This document shows, one piece after another, positions 10,070 through 19,191 of a DNA stretch of 64,000 nucleotides. Made by a program: the position numbers and the translations under genes. Where the stretch lies: assembly GCA_015062205.1 (NCBI GenBank), contig SUVB01000011.1:1-64000 (forward strand), in the 5' to 3' direction. Position 1 is the stretch's first letter, and the number at the start of each line of letters is the position of its first letter. The DNA is from Desulfovibrio desulfuricans. GTDB taxonomy: Bacteria; Desulfobacterota; Desulfovibrionia; Desulfovibrionales; Desulfovibrionaceae. The notes under the pieces were generated by a model that did no database searches, was not told the DNA's origin, and saw nothing but the letters and a program-made list of their open reading frames with translations.

Positions 10070-10876
10070 ATGGACATGGAAGCCCTTCTTCTGGGAATTG
10101 TGAACGCCAATCTGGCCAGGAAGGCCGTCGCCTCCTCGCAGGCGGAACGGGAAGACCGCTCCATGCCCGAATCCACGCGGCGGCCCTTTGAAAGCCGCAT
10201 GCGGGCGGACGCCGCCGTGGCCCGCATGGCCGCACAGAACATGGAAGACGCCAAGGTCATGGTCAACGTGGCCCAGACCGGCGTCACGGCCATCAAGAGC
10301 CGGCTTCAGGCCATCCAGGAAATCCTGACGGACTGCGCCCTTACCGACGGGCTGAGCGCCGAGCATCTGAGCGGCGCTTCCGCGAGCGTTGCCGAGCACA
10401 TTGACGAAATACTACGCCTGGCCGGCGACACGGCCTTCAACGGCATGTCCCTTTTGGACGGGCAGAATTCCGTGGTGCAGATACAGGCGGGCAACAGCGT
10501 GCGGAAGCAGAAGTTCGCCAACCTGCTGGACAGTTCGCTGAGCACGGTTCTGGATCCCAACTCCTCGAACATGAACCTGAACAGGCTCAGCACGGAGCTG
10601 GCCTTCAACGACCAGGCCGGGGCACAGGCCGCGCTAAACAAAATCGGCGACTACATCGCGCGCATGCAGAACCTGGAATCGCAGTACGCCTATGACTACA
10701 AGTCACTGGGAAACATGAGCATCCTGTTCGATGAACAGGCCGATATCCTTGACAACGCGCAAAAGAGCACAAGCCGGACAACGAACACGGCGTCCGCCCC
10801 GGAAAGCGACAGCGACTACCTCCAGCAGATTCTGGCGTCACTGGGCAATGCCTCCATCATCTCAAACGCAACCTAG
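10070..10876 (+). CDS. flagellin-like protein, short, no variable domain
   Basis: Flagellin-like heptads (AQNMEDAKVMVNVAQTGVTAIKSRLQAIQEI) and DTAFNGMSLLDGQNSVVQIQAG. Confidence 0.6.
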   Translation: MDMEALLLGIVNANLARKAVASSQAEREDRSMPESTRRPFESRMRADAAVARMAAQNMEDAKVMVNVAQTGVTAIKSRLQAIQEILTDCALTDGLSAEHLSGASASVAEHIDEILRLAGDTAFNGMSLLDGQNSVVQIQAGNSVRKQKFANLLDSSLSTVLDPNSSNMNLNRLSTELAFNDQAGAQAALNKIGDYIARMQNLESQYAYDYKSLGNMSILFDEQADILDNAQKSTSRTTNTASAPESDSDYLQQILASLGNASIISNAT

Positions 10877-10889
10877 GCGGGAAACGTCC

Positions 10890-11348
10890 ATGAATATTGC
10901 GCCGGAACTGCACATGGCCGCGGTCATGAGCTCTCCCTACGCCCGCAACGGCGCATACCGGCAGGCGGGGCTGAACAAGTACAAGCGACAACTGGCGGAA
11001 ACGCGCACCACGCTGTTCCAGATCCAGGCGCTGAAGCTCCTCTCCGGCGACGCGGACAAGAATGCCGAGGCGCGGCGGGAATTCATCCTCAAGCGCGTCA
11101 CGCGCGAATTCTGGACCAATTTTGTCGTGCGCGGCGAAGAAACCGGCATGCTCCTCAAGTTGCAATCCTGCCTGCGCGAAGAATTCGGCGACGATCTGCA
11201 GTTTTTCTACCCGCCGGGCGATACGCAGATGATCATCCTCCACGAAGGGGAGCACGGCCCCGAACCGGTGGCCCCGGGCAGACAGGCGTGCATCATCAAC
11301 CGCGCATGGCAGATAGCCCGCGACCTCGTGGCCGAACACATGTGCTGA
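10890..11348 (+). CDS. hypothetical protein
   Basis: ORF immediately after the flagellin-like gene; no recognised family. Confidence 0.65.
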   Translation: MNIAPELHMAAVMSSPYARNGAYRQAGLNKYKRQLAETRTTLFQIQALKLLSGDADKNAEARREFILKRVTREFWTNFVVRGEETGMLLKLQSCLREEFGDDLQFFYPPGDTQMIILHEGEHGPEPVAPGRQACIINRAWQIARDLVAEHMC

Positions 11349-11449
11349 CCCCTCCGACGCGCACCTTCCGCCCCCCCCCCGCTGCCGCGCGATCCGGCAG
11401 ATTTGCGCGCGCTCCCGACACAGGGTATACAGACCCGAAGGAGGCACTC

Positions 11450-11842
11450 ATGAGCGAACAGACAGCGCTCGACGGCGTCGTCAGCTGGCTGCGCCAACAG
11501 CACGACCATGTTATGGATGTGGAACGGCAGGCCCTGGCCCGCCTTGACGCGGGCGACACGCCCGGGCATAACGCCCTGATGCGCCAAAAGGCCGAGTTGC
11601 TGGCCGCCCTGGCCGAAAACGCCAAACCCGTGCTGGCCGCCCTGCCGGGGGAGGCGCGCTTCAACTTCTCCCTGGCGCTGGAGAAATTTTCGGCCGGCGC
11701 GCGCACGGCCCTGCAGCTCAATTCCGTATTTTACATGTCGGCCCTGCTCTATCCGGACGATCACAAACCCGGCCGGCCGGACAACCTGACCCTGTGCATC
11801 GACCGCATGGAGCGCGAAGGGCCGGACTTTTACCCGGAGTAA
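11450..11842 (+). CDS. hypothetical small helical protein (FlgN-like?)
   Basis: AAGGAGG RBS before ATG 11450; coiled, charged (ALMRQKAELLAALAENAKPVL). Confidence 0.6.
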   Translation: MSEQTALDGVVSWLRQQHDHVMDVERQALARLDAGDTPGHNALMRQKAELLAALAENAKPVLAALPGEARFNFSLALEKFSAGARTALQLNSVFYMSALLYPDDHKPGRPDNLTLCIDRMEREGPDFYPE

Positions 11843-11866
11843 TCCGGGCACGCAAGGAGCTTTCCC

Positions 11867-12247
11867 ATGAAACGCCTTCTGCCTGGCGGCCTCCCCTTGT
11901 CGGCCCTGACAGTTCTGTGCCTCTGGGGCGCACCTGTTGTGGCCGTGCCCGCAGCGGCCGACAGCGCGCCTGCGGATAAATTCACCACCACGGATGCCGA
12001 CAGGAACGGCAGCCTCTCGCCCGAGGAATTCAAGGCGGCCTTTCCCGGCATGCGCGACGAAGCCTTTGCCGTTATCGACAAAAACGGGGACAAGGCCATT
12101 GACCGTGCGGAATGGGATGCTTTTGTCAAGAACCACTCCGCCGGAACCATGGGCCACGGCAACATGGGCGGCATGCCGGCCGGGGGCGGCAAGCCCGCGC
12201 CCAAATGCGACGCCGTGCCGCTGGTGACGCCGCCGGATGGCAAGTAG
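11867..12247 (+). CDS. exported EF-hand protein
   Basis: Signal peptide; EF-hand loops DADRNGSLSPEEF and DKNGDKAIDRAEW. Confidence 0.85.
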   Translation: MKRLLPGGLPLSALTVLCLWGAPVVAVPAAADSAPADKFTTTDADRNGSLSPEEFKAAFPGMRDEAFAVIDKNGDKAIDRAEWDAFVKNHSAGTMGHGNMGGMPAGGGKPAPKCDAVPLVTPPDGK

Positions 12248-14444
12248 GCGTCTCCCCTTTCCCGCGCCGGGGCGGCCCGCCGCGCGTCGCATCGCCCCCT
12301 TCCCCGATCTGCTGCTTGAGGCGGGGGAACGGGCACGGGCGGAAGAATGGACGGAGAAGCGGGCGGATGCCGGGCGTACCGGTGCGCTTCGGCCGCCGGT
12401 GGGACAGGCCGCCGAAGACGATACGGCAACGGCCGCGCAGGCGACCGCCTCCCCCCCCGCAGACGCGCCCGCGCAGCCCCTCTTTGTGCCCATGAGCGCG
12501 CAGGAACTGCGCACTCTCGGCTGGGACGGTCTGGATGTGCTGCTGATCAACGGCGACGCCTATGTGGACCATCCCTCCTTCGGCGTCGTGTTGCTGGCGC
12601 GCTGGCTCATCCGCCACGGCTTCCGTACGGGCATTGTGGCCCAGCCGCGCTGGGACACTCCGGAAGACCTGCTCGTCATGGGCAGGCCGCGCCTCTTCGC
12701 GGGCGTCAGCGCGGGCGCGCTGGACTCCCTGCTGGCCCACTACACCGCCTTCCGCAAAAAACGCCACGATGACGCCTACACCCCCGGCGGCAAAGCCGGG
12801 GCGCGTCCCAACCGGGCATGCCTGGTCTATGCCAATCTGGCGCGGCAGGCCTTTCCCGGCCTGCCCGTGGTGCTGGGCGGCATTGAGGCCAGCCTGCGCC
12901 GTGTTACCCACTACGATTTCTGGACAGACGCCCTCAGACGCCCCATCCTCATGGACGCCAAGGCCGACCTGCTCATCTGGGGCATGGGCGAGCGCGCCAT
13001 TGTGGAGTGCGCCCGGCGGCTGGACAGGGGCGGCAACATGCGCGGCATTCCCGGCACAGCCTGGATGGACAGGCTGGACGATGACGGCCGTCCCGCCGCC
13101 CTGCCCGCCGAGCTCGCCGATGAGCCATGGGTGGAACTGCCCTCGCATGAAGCCGTTCTGGACGATGCGACGCAACTGCTCCGCCTCACGCAGGAGCTGG
13201 AGCGGCAGGTGCACCGCCTGGACGCATGGGCCTTCCAGCCCGTAGGGCGTCGCGCCGTGGTGCTGGCGCGGCCCGCGCCGCCCCTCTCCACGGAAGAAAT
13301 GGACGCGCTCTACAGCCTGCCCTTCACGCGCAAGGCGCACCCCCGCTATACCCTGCCCATTCCCGCCGAAGAAATGCTGCGCACAAGCATCACCAGCCAC
13401 CGGGGCTGCGGCGGCGGCTGTTCCTTCTGCTCGCTGGCCCTGCATCAGGGCAGGCGCATCAGCTCCCGTTCCGCGCGCTCCATCCTCGCCGAAGCCCGCA
13501 GCCTGGGGCAGCAGAACATGCGTCGGGGCAAGGGGCCCGTCGCCATTTCTGATGTGGGCGGCCCCACGGCAAACATGTGGCAGGGGCACTGCGCTCTGGA
13601 CCGGCGCAGCGACGACGCCCCCCCCGAGACCGAGGCCCCGCGCGGGAGCGTCTGCCGTCGGGCCAGCTGCTGTTTCCCCTCCGTCTGCAAGTCGTTCATT
13701 ACGCCGCAGGGCAGGCATGTGGAGCTGCTGCGCAGCATGGCGGCTCTGCCGGAGGTGAAGCAGGTGCGTGTGGCCAGCGGTGTGCGGGCAGATCTGGCCT
13801 TGCGCGATCCTGCGGCGCTGACGGCCTACACGGGCGAATTTACGGGCGGGCAGCTCAAGGTCGCCCCCGAGCACTGCGCGCCCGCCGTGCTGACCCTCAT
13901 GCGCAAGCCCCCGTTGGAGACCTTTGAGGCATTTTTGGCGGAATTCACGCGGCAGAGTCGCCTGGCCGGAAGGGAACAGTATGTGGTGCCCTATCTCATG
14001 AGCGCCTTTCCCGGCTGTACGGACGAGGACATGTACGCCCTGGCCCGCTGGCTGCGCCAACGCCGTTGGGCCCCCCGGCAGACGCAGTGCTTCATCCCCA
14101 CGCCGGGCACCATTGCCACGGCCATGTTCTACTGCGGCCGCAACGAGGCAGGGGAAGCCATCTATGTGGCCCGTACCGATGCCCAGCGCCTGCGGCAGCA
14201 TCACATTCTCATGCCCGCCGTGGATGCCGCCGCGCTGTCCGGCGGCAGCCGCCGGGCCTCACGCCCCGAAAACCCGCCCCCGCCGACCGTTGCCCTTTCC
14301 GAACACGGCCGACCGCACGCCCGGCGGCATCGGTTTTCGCCCGCAGAGGAACGCTTTCGGGAGGCCGCGCAACAGACGCGCCCGCCCCGGGCTGACAGAC
14401 GCCGGGACGTCCCTCCGGGCCGTTCCCGGCGGGGAGAACGCTGA
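12237..14444 (+). CDS. YgiQ family radical SAM protein
   Basis: TSITSHRGCGGGCSFCSLALHQGRRISSRS, GGIEASLRRVTHYDFW. Confidence 0.92.
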   Translation: MASRRLPFPAPGRPAARRIAPFPDLLLEAGERARAEEWTEKRADAGRTGALRPPVGQAAEDDTATAAQATASPPADAPAQPLFVPMSAQELRTLGWDGLDVLLINGDAYVDHPSFGVVLLARWLIRHGFRTGIVAQPRWDTPEDLLVMGRPRLFAGVSAGALDSLLAHYTAFRKKRHDDAYTPGGKAGARPNRACLVYANLARQAFPGLPVVLGGIEASLRRVTHYDFWTDALRRPILMDAKADLLIWGMGERAIVECARRLDRGGNMRGIPGTAWMDRLDDDGRPAALPAELADEPWVELPSHEAVLDDATQLLRLTQELERQVHRLDAWAFQPVGRRAVVLARPAPPLSTEEMDALYSLPFTRKAHPRYTLPIPAEEMLRTSITSHRGCGGGCSFCSLALHQGRRISSRSARSILAEARSLGQQNMRRGKGPVAISDVGGPTANMWQGHCALDRRSDDAPPETEAPRGSVCRRASCCFPSVCKSFITPQGRHVELLRSMAALPEVKQVRVASGVRADLALRDPAALTAYTGEFTGGQLKVAPEHCAPAVLTLMRKPPLETFEAFLAEFTRQSRLAGREQYVVPYLMSAFPGCTDEDMYALARWLRQRRWAPRQTQCFIPTPGTIATAMFYCGRNEAGEAIYVARTDAQRLRQHHILMPAVDAAALSGGSRRASRPENPPPPTVALSEHGRPHARRHRFSPAEERFREAAQQTRPPRADRRRDVPPGRSRRGER

Positions 14445-14460
14445 CCATCAAGGAAAGCCC

Positions 14461-14685
14461 ATGCACGACGTTGAAGAACGGCTCGCCCGCCTTGAGGAGT
14501 TGACCTATTTTCAGGATGAACGCCTCAAGGCCCTGGACGCCGCCCTCACCGCCCAGCAGGCGCAAGTGGACAGGCTGGAAAAGCATCTGGCTGCTGCCGC
14601 TGCCCTGATCCGCAGCCTGCGCGACCAGATCGGCGACAAGCCGGAGAACGCCCTGCCGCCGCATTTCATGCCTGAACGCTGGTAG
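14461..14685 (+). CDS. slyX: SlyX-like protein
   Basis: Short coiled coil: VEERLARLEELTYFQDERLKALDAALTAQQAQVDRLEKHL...LPPHFMPERW. Confidence 0.75.
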   Translation: MHDVEERLARLEELTYFQDERLKALDAALTAQQAQVDRLEKHLAAAAALIRSLRDQIGDKPENALPPHFMPERW

Positions 14686-14831
14686 GAAATAAGACGCCGA
14701 CGGCGGGCGGGGAATCGCCCGAGCCCGCTGCCCCACGTTCACCAAGCGGGATGTCTGCGCGGTCCTTTCCTGCTGTGGCGGGCTGAGGACAACGCCGGTA
14801 TTTTGCGCAGACGGCGCTTTGCAGACAAAAA

Positions 14832-14861
14832 GATGCAGGCGCGCCTTCGCGCGCCTGCATC
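14832..14861 (-). terminator. rho-independent terminator of the qmo operon
   Basis: GATGCAGGCGCGC-CTTC-GCGCGCCTGCATC followed on minus strand by TTTTTGTC. Confidence 0.92.
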
Positions 14862-14889
14862 TGCAATGTTCCCCACAAATACGGTACGC

Positions 14890-15618
14890 TTAGAACCCGA
14901 AACCGTCGCTGTTGGCGCCGGAGGAACCGAACCCGAAATCGTCGGGCACGGCGTTTTCCTCGGGCGCGGCAGCGGCGGCCTCGCCGCCGTCTGCAGCGGC
15001 AGCCGCCCCGGCGGCAGCGCCGCCCACAACCATGCCCTTGAGGCCGTCCTTGATGGCGTCCTTGATGGTCTCCATGAGTTCGTCATGGCTGATGGCGACC
15101 TTGCCCTGGAATTCGGCGATCTGGCGACGCAGGCCGCCCATGTCGGCATTCATGGCCTTGATCTTGTCTTCCAGTTCACCCACCTTTTTGTCGAGGGCGG
15201 CGGCGCGGGCCTCGGCGGGTTCCAGTTCACGCACGCGCGCTTCAAGGGCGGCGTTGGCGGCGGTCTGGGCGGTCAGGCTGTCCTTGGTTTCGCTCATGGC
15301 GTCGAGCACCTTGCCGCACAGGGTCTTGGTAAGCCCGTCCATGGCGGTCAGGGAGACATTATCGCCCAGAATGCTGCGGCCGGTGCTCACAAAGGCGTCC
15401 CAGGACTGGCCTTCCACCCAGGTGAGCTCGGCGAATTTGGGATACCAGCGGGCCAGCCAGGCGGCGGCAAAAGGCCCCACGGCCTTGGCGCAGCAGTCGC
15501 AGGGCACGGAGCGCCCGGCCACATAACCGGCGATTTCCTTGATATCAGCGCCTTCCTTGCCCATGACCAGGGCAAGCACGGTTTCCACGGGAAAAACTTT
15601 GCGGGATGTATCGGACAT
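14890..15618 (-). CDS. qmoD: QmoD-like conserved protein
   Basis: Immediately downstream of qmoC as in D. vulgaris qmoABCD; CDCC near N-terminus, coiled coil, GFGF-type tail. Confidence 0.75.
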   Translation of the reverse strand: MSDTSRKVFPVETVLALVMGKEGADIKEIAGYVAGRSVPCDCCAKAVGPFAAAWLARWYPKFAELTWVEGQSWDAFVSTGRSILGDNVSLTAMDGLTKTLCGKVLDAMSETKDSLTAQTAANAALEARVRELEPAEARAAALDKKVGELEDKIKAMNADMGGLRRQIAEFQGKVAISHDELMETIKDAIKDGLKGMVVGGAAAGAAAAADGGEAAAAAPEENAVPDDFGFGSSGANSDGFGF

Positions 15619-15717
15619 GGCGGCCTCCTCCTCGGAGAGCGATATGTGTTCAATAAGCGTTCGCTGATTGCGCGACCTTCAACAGCGGCCCGCGGCGTCC
15701 GGCCGGGGCCGGAACCC

Positions 15718-16896
15718 TCAGCTTCTGCCGTACATGCGGACGTACACCAGGGCCACCGTGCGGTACACGAAGTGCCCAAGCTTGGTCCAGGGCAGATAGG
15801 CAAAGAGCATCCACACGAAGACCAGATGCAGGTAGTACACCATGAAGGCGAGCGTCACGCAGTCCGCCAGGCGGAAGCACTGGGAGAGCACGCCGGTGAG
15901 GGCCACGGCCCAGATGATGCCCAAGAAATACCAGTCATGCCAGCTGGAACCGTGGTTCTCCTTGTCCTGCAGGAAGCGGCGCACTGTCAGCACGGCGAGG
16001 CCGGCCAGCAGCATGAGCGCGCCCAGGTTGGCCAGCAGCTTCACCGGGAAGGTCAGCGGCATGGGGGTTTCGATGCTCACCACGGGCCAGACCTTGCCGA
16101 TCCAGTGGCCCCCGGCCACCACGGCGGTGACAAAAGCCAGGATGCAGAAGCTGTAGACCAGCAGCAAATGGCCGAACTGGCGATTGTAGCGCGTCTTGCC
16201 GGTGTCCGGGCCGGCTTCGCAGTCGCTGAACTTCTTGTGCGTGATGACCTCGTCCCACAGCACGTCCCAGAGATGCCAAAGCCAGCACTTCTGCTTGCCG
16301 ATGACGGCCAGCTTGCCCTCGGGCTTGAAGGACTTCCACAGTTTCACCGCGCCGCGCCCGATGAGGAAGAGCGCGCCGAAAAACGTGAGCATGAAGATGG
16401 GGTCGATGGTGTAGTCGCCGTAGAAGATCTGCCCGAAGACAATGCGGCCGTCGGCCGTGCGGGGGAACCACGCGCCCACGATGCTTGCGCGGATGGCCCA
16501 GACCACAAGCCAGAGCAGGGCCGGAACGGCGAAGAGCACGGGCAGACCGGAAGGACTGCTCATCAGCTTGCCCACGCAGGTGGGCTCCACCAGGTCACGG
16601 TAGATGACGTTGCGGGCCGCGCTCATCATGTCTGCGGGCTTGGCGCCGCGCGGACAGAGGTCGGAGCAGTTGCCGCAGTTGTGGCAGAGCCACAAGTCGG
16701 CGTCACCCATGAGCTTGTCCTTGAGGCCCCAGGAAGCCCACACCATTTCCTTGCGCGGATAGGGCGCATTTTCCGGAGAAAGGGGGCAGGCCACGGAGCA
16801 CGTGGCGCACTGGTAGCACTTCTTGAGGGATTCGCCACCAGTTTCCTGCAGCTCCCTGACAAACTCCACATCAGGTTTGATTGCACATTGAGCCAT
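15718..16896 (-). CDS. qmoC: quinone-interacting membrane-bound oxidoreductase subunit C
   Basis: Two 4Fe-4S motifs (CYQCATCSVACP, CHNCGNCSDLCP) plus NarI-like membrane domain; start chosen at 16896. Confidence 0.92.
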   Translation of the reverse strand: MAQCAIKPDVEFVRELQETGGESLKKCYQCATCSVACPLSPENAPYPRKEMVWASWGLKDKLMGDADLWLCHNCGNCSDLCPRGAKPADMMSAARNVIYRDLVEPTCVGKLMSSPSGLPVLFAVPALLWLVVWAIRASIVGAWFPRTADGRIVFGQIFYGDYTIDPIFMLTFFGALFLIGRGAVKLWKSFKPEGKLAVIGKQKCWLWHLWDVLWDEVITHKKFSDCEAGPDTGKTRYNRQFGHLLLVYSFCILAFVTAVVAGGHWIGKVWPVVSIETPMPLTFPVKLLANLGALMLLAGLAVLTVRRFLQDKENHGSSWHDWYFLGIIWAVALTGVLSQCFRLADCVTLAFMVYYLHLVFVWMLFAYLPWTKLGHFVYRTVALVYVRMYGRS

Positions 16897-16909
16897 TGCA
16901 GCCTTCCTC

Positions 16910-19186
16910 CTACATGCCCTTGAACGGGTTGGGGCCCATTGCCATGATGCGGTCCACAAAGCTGTCTATCAGGGCGGGCACCTTGTCGTATTCGTCAATG
17001 GCCACTTCAAACTGTTCCACGCGTTCGGGCTGCACGCCCAGGCGGTTGAGCGTCTCGGCGATGTTTTCCTTGCGGCGGGAGCAGATTTCGGAACCCTTCA
17101 CAAAGTGGCACTGGTAATCGTCGCCGTACTTGCAGCCCAGCAGCATCACGCCGTCAAAGCCCTTGCTCATGGCGTCGGACACCCAGATGGCGTTGACCGA
17201 GCCGAGGCAGCGCACGGGAATAATGCGGCAGTAGGGACTCCAGGGATGGTTGCGCGCGCCCGCCATATCCAGGGCCGGATAGGCGTCGTTTTCGCAGGCC
17301 AGGATGAGGATGCGCGGGCCTTCGTTCTTGAAGTCCTTGGGCACCTGCACCTCGCGGATCATGGAGCCGATCTGGTCGATGTTGTAGTTGGCGAAGGAGA
17401 TGACGCGTTCCGGGCAGGCGCCGAAACAGGTGCCGCAACGGCGGCAGCGCGCCGGATTGGGCTTCGGCGTGCCCTTTTCGTCGTCGTCCAGCGCGCCGAA
17501 GGGGCATTCCTCGGTGCAGCGCTTGCACTGGGTGCAGCGCACGAAATTGAACACCGGATAGGAATTGTCGCCCGAGCGGGGATGTACGGCCACGCCGCGC
17601 CCGGCCGCCTCAATGCACTGGATGGCCTTGAGCACGGCGCCTCTGGCGTCTTCCTCGCAGGCGTCCATTGTCAGGGGCTGACGCACGCAGCCCGCGGCGT
17701 ACACGCCCGTGCGGCGCGTTTCATACGGGAAGCAGATGTAGTTGGAATCTGCAAAGCCGTCAAAGAGCTGCAGGTCGGGAAAGTCAGGTCCCTGGCGATA
17801 CTCAAAGCCCACCGTCACGTCCTTGGCCGTGGTGGGCACCAGGCCCGTGGGCAGCACGACCAGGTCCACGTCCAGGTCGAAGTCCATGCCCAGCAGGGTG
17901 TTTTTGCACTCCACCACCATGTGGCCGTTCGCCTCGCGCACGGCGGTCACGTCGGCCTTGGTCATCATGACGCCCAGGCGATCCTGCATTTTCTTGTAGA
18001 AACGCTCAAGAATGCCCGGAACGGTCATATTTTTATAGAGGATAAACGCCTGACAGGCATCGCCCGTCTTCTCGCAGACCGTATTGGCCAGGCGCAGCAT
18101 GCCCACGGAATTCACCGCGTTGGAGTACTGCAGGTGGCGAATGCTCTCAAGGTCTTCCTTGACGAAAACCTTCTCCTCCGCCTCGTCTTCCGCCTTGGCT
18201 TCGGGCTGCGCCTCTCCCGCAGCGGCGGCCGTTTCCGCGGCTTCCTCCGCCGCTTTCTTCACGGCATCCTCGGCCACGGTGGTATCCAGCACAAAAGCGA
18301 TGCGCCGTGCGTTCACCTCTCCGGCCACCAGCATCTTGCCGAATGTGGCCGCGTCCACCACCTTCTCACTCTGCCCGAGGCCCAGGGGCGCAAGGAATTT
18401 CTTGTCCAGCGGAACCCAGCCGGTGGCCAGCACCACGGAACCGACTTCCACGGTCTGCGAACCGGAAGGCGTGACAAAGGTGGCCTTGTATTCGCCGGGC
18501 TGGCCTTCCAGCTTTTCCATGTGCGCGTTCAGATGTACGGAAATCTTGCCGTCACTGGTCACGCGGCTGATCTTGTCGGCCAGGTTGGTGGGCTGCTTGT
18601 CCGTCCAGGGCGACGCCAGGGGCGAACCCGTGGGAATGTTGTTGGCCGCGCCGCCGAGCCTGTCGGCCTTCTCCACCAGCACGACCTCATAGCCCGTGGC
18701 CGCCGCCTCCGCAGCGGCGGTAAGGCCCGTCCAGCCGCCGCCGATGACCAGAATGCGCTGCGTGCCGGTGATGGCCGCCGAGTCGGGCGGGGTGCTCTTC
18801 TGCAGCTTGACCACGCCCATGTTCACGTAGTCGCGGGCCATGATGGTCAGCAGCTCAGGGGCGCAGGTCGGGTCCGCCGGGCTCTTGTCCGGGTTTCTGT
18901 AGGCCTGCACGCACTGCTCGCGCAGGTTCACATGCTCCACCTGCACCGGCAGGCGGTACAGGTCGGCATCCACACGCGGGGAAGCGCCGCACAGCAGCAC
19001 GCCGTCCAGTTCCTGCGCCGCGATGTCGGCCCTGATCTCGTCCACGGCCAGGGCCAGCACGGGGACAACCTTGACCACCGGGGTGAAGTCGCCCCACTTC
19101 TGCGTGGTCTGCTCGGCCAGAGCGGCCACATCCAGGCCGCCGCCGATATTCTGCTGGTCAAAATAGACGCCAATTTTACCGGCCAT
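16910..19186 (-). CDS. qmoB: Qmo subunit B (HdrA/MvhD-like flavoprotein)
   Basis: FAD motif VIGGGWTGLTAA, ferredoxin clusters CTQCKRCTEECP and CRRCGTCFGACP, C-terminal MvhD-like domain. Confidence 0.93.
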   Translation of the reverse strand: MAGKIGVYFDQQNIGGGLDVAALAEQTTQKWGDFTPVVKVVPVLALAVDEIRADIAAQELDGVLLCGASPRVDADLYRLPVQVEHVNLREQCVQAYRNPDKSPADPTCAPELLTIMARDYVNMGVVKLQKSTPPDSAAITGTQRILVIGGGWTGLTAAAEAAATGYEVVLVEKADRLGGAANNIPTGSPLASPWTDKQPTNLADKISRVTSDGKISVHLNAHMEKLEGQPGEYKATFVTPSGSQTVEVGSVVLATGWVPLDKKFLAPLGLGQSEKVVDAATFGKMLVAGEVNARRIAFVLDTTVAEDAVKKAAEEAAETAAAAGEAQPEAKAEDEAEEKVFVKEDLESIRHLQYSNAVNSVGMLRLANTVCEKTGDACQAFILYKNMTVPGILERFYKKMQDRLGVMMTKADVTAVREANGHMVVECKNTLLGMDFDLDVDLVVLPTGLVPTTAKDVTVGFEYRQGPDFPDLQLFDGFADSNYICFPYETRRTGVYAAGCVRQPLTMDACEEDARGAVLKAIQCIEAAGRGVAVHPRSGDNSYPVFNFVRCTQCKRCTEECPFGALDDDEKGTPKPNPARCRRCGTCFGACPERVISFANYNIDQIGSMIREVQVPKDFKNEGPRILILACENDAYPALDMAGARNHPWSPYCRIIPVRCLGSVNAIWVSDAMSKGFDGVMLLGCKYGDDYQCHFVKGSEICSRRKENIAETLNRLGVQPERVEQFEVAIDEYDKVPALIDSFVDRIMAMGPNPFKGM

Positions 19187-19191
19187 GCCGC

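Noticed and set aside
12126-14204. 692-aa minus-strand ORF opposite the YgiQ gene
   Set aside because: Same GC-driven antisense artefact
14803-16923. 706-aa plus-strand ORF opposite qmoC/qmoD
   Set aside because: Antisense artefact
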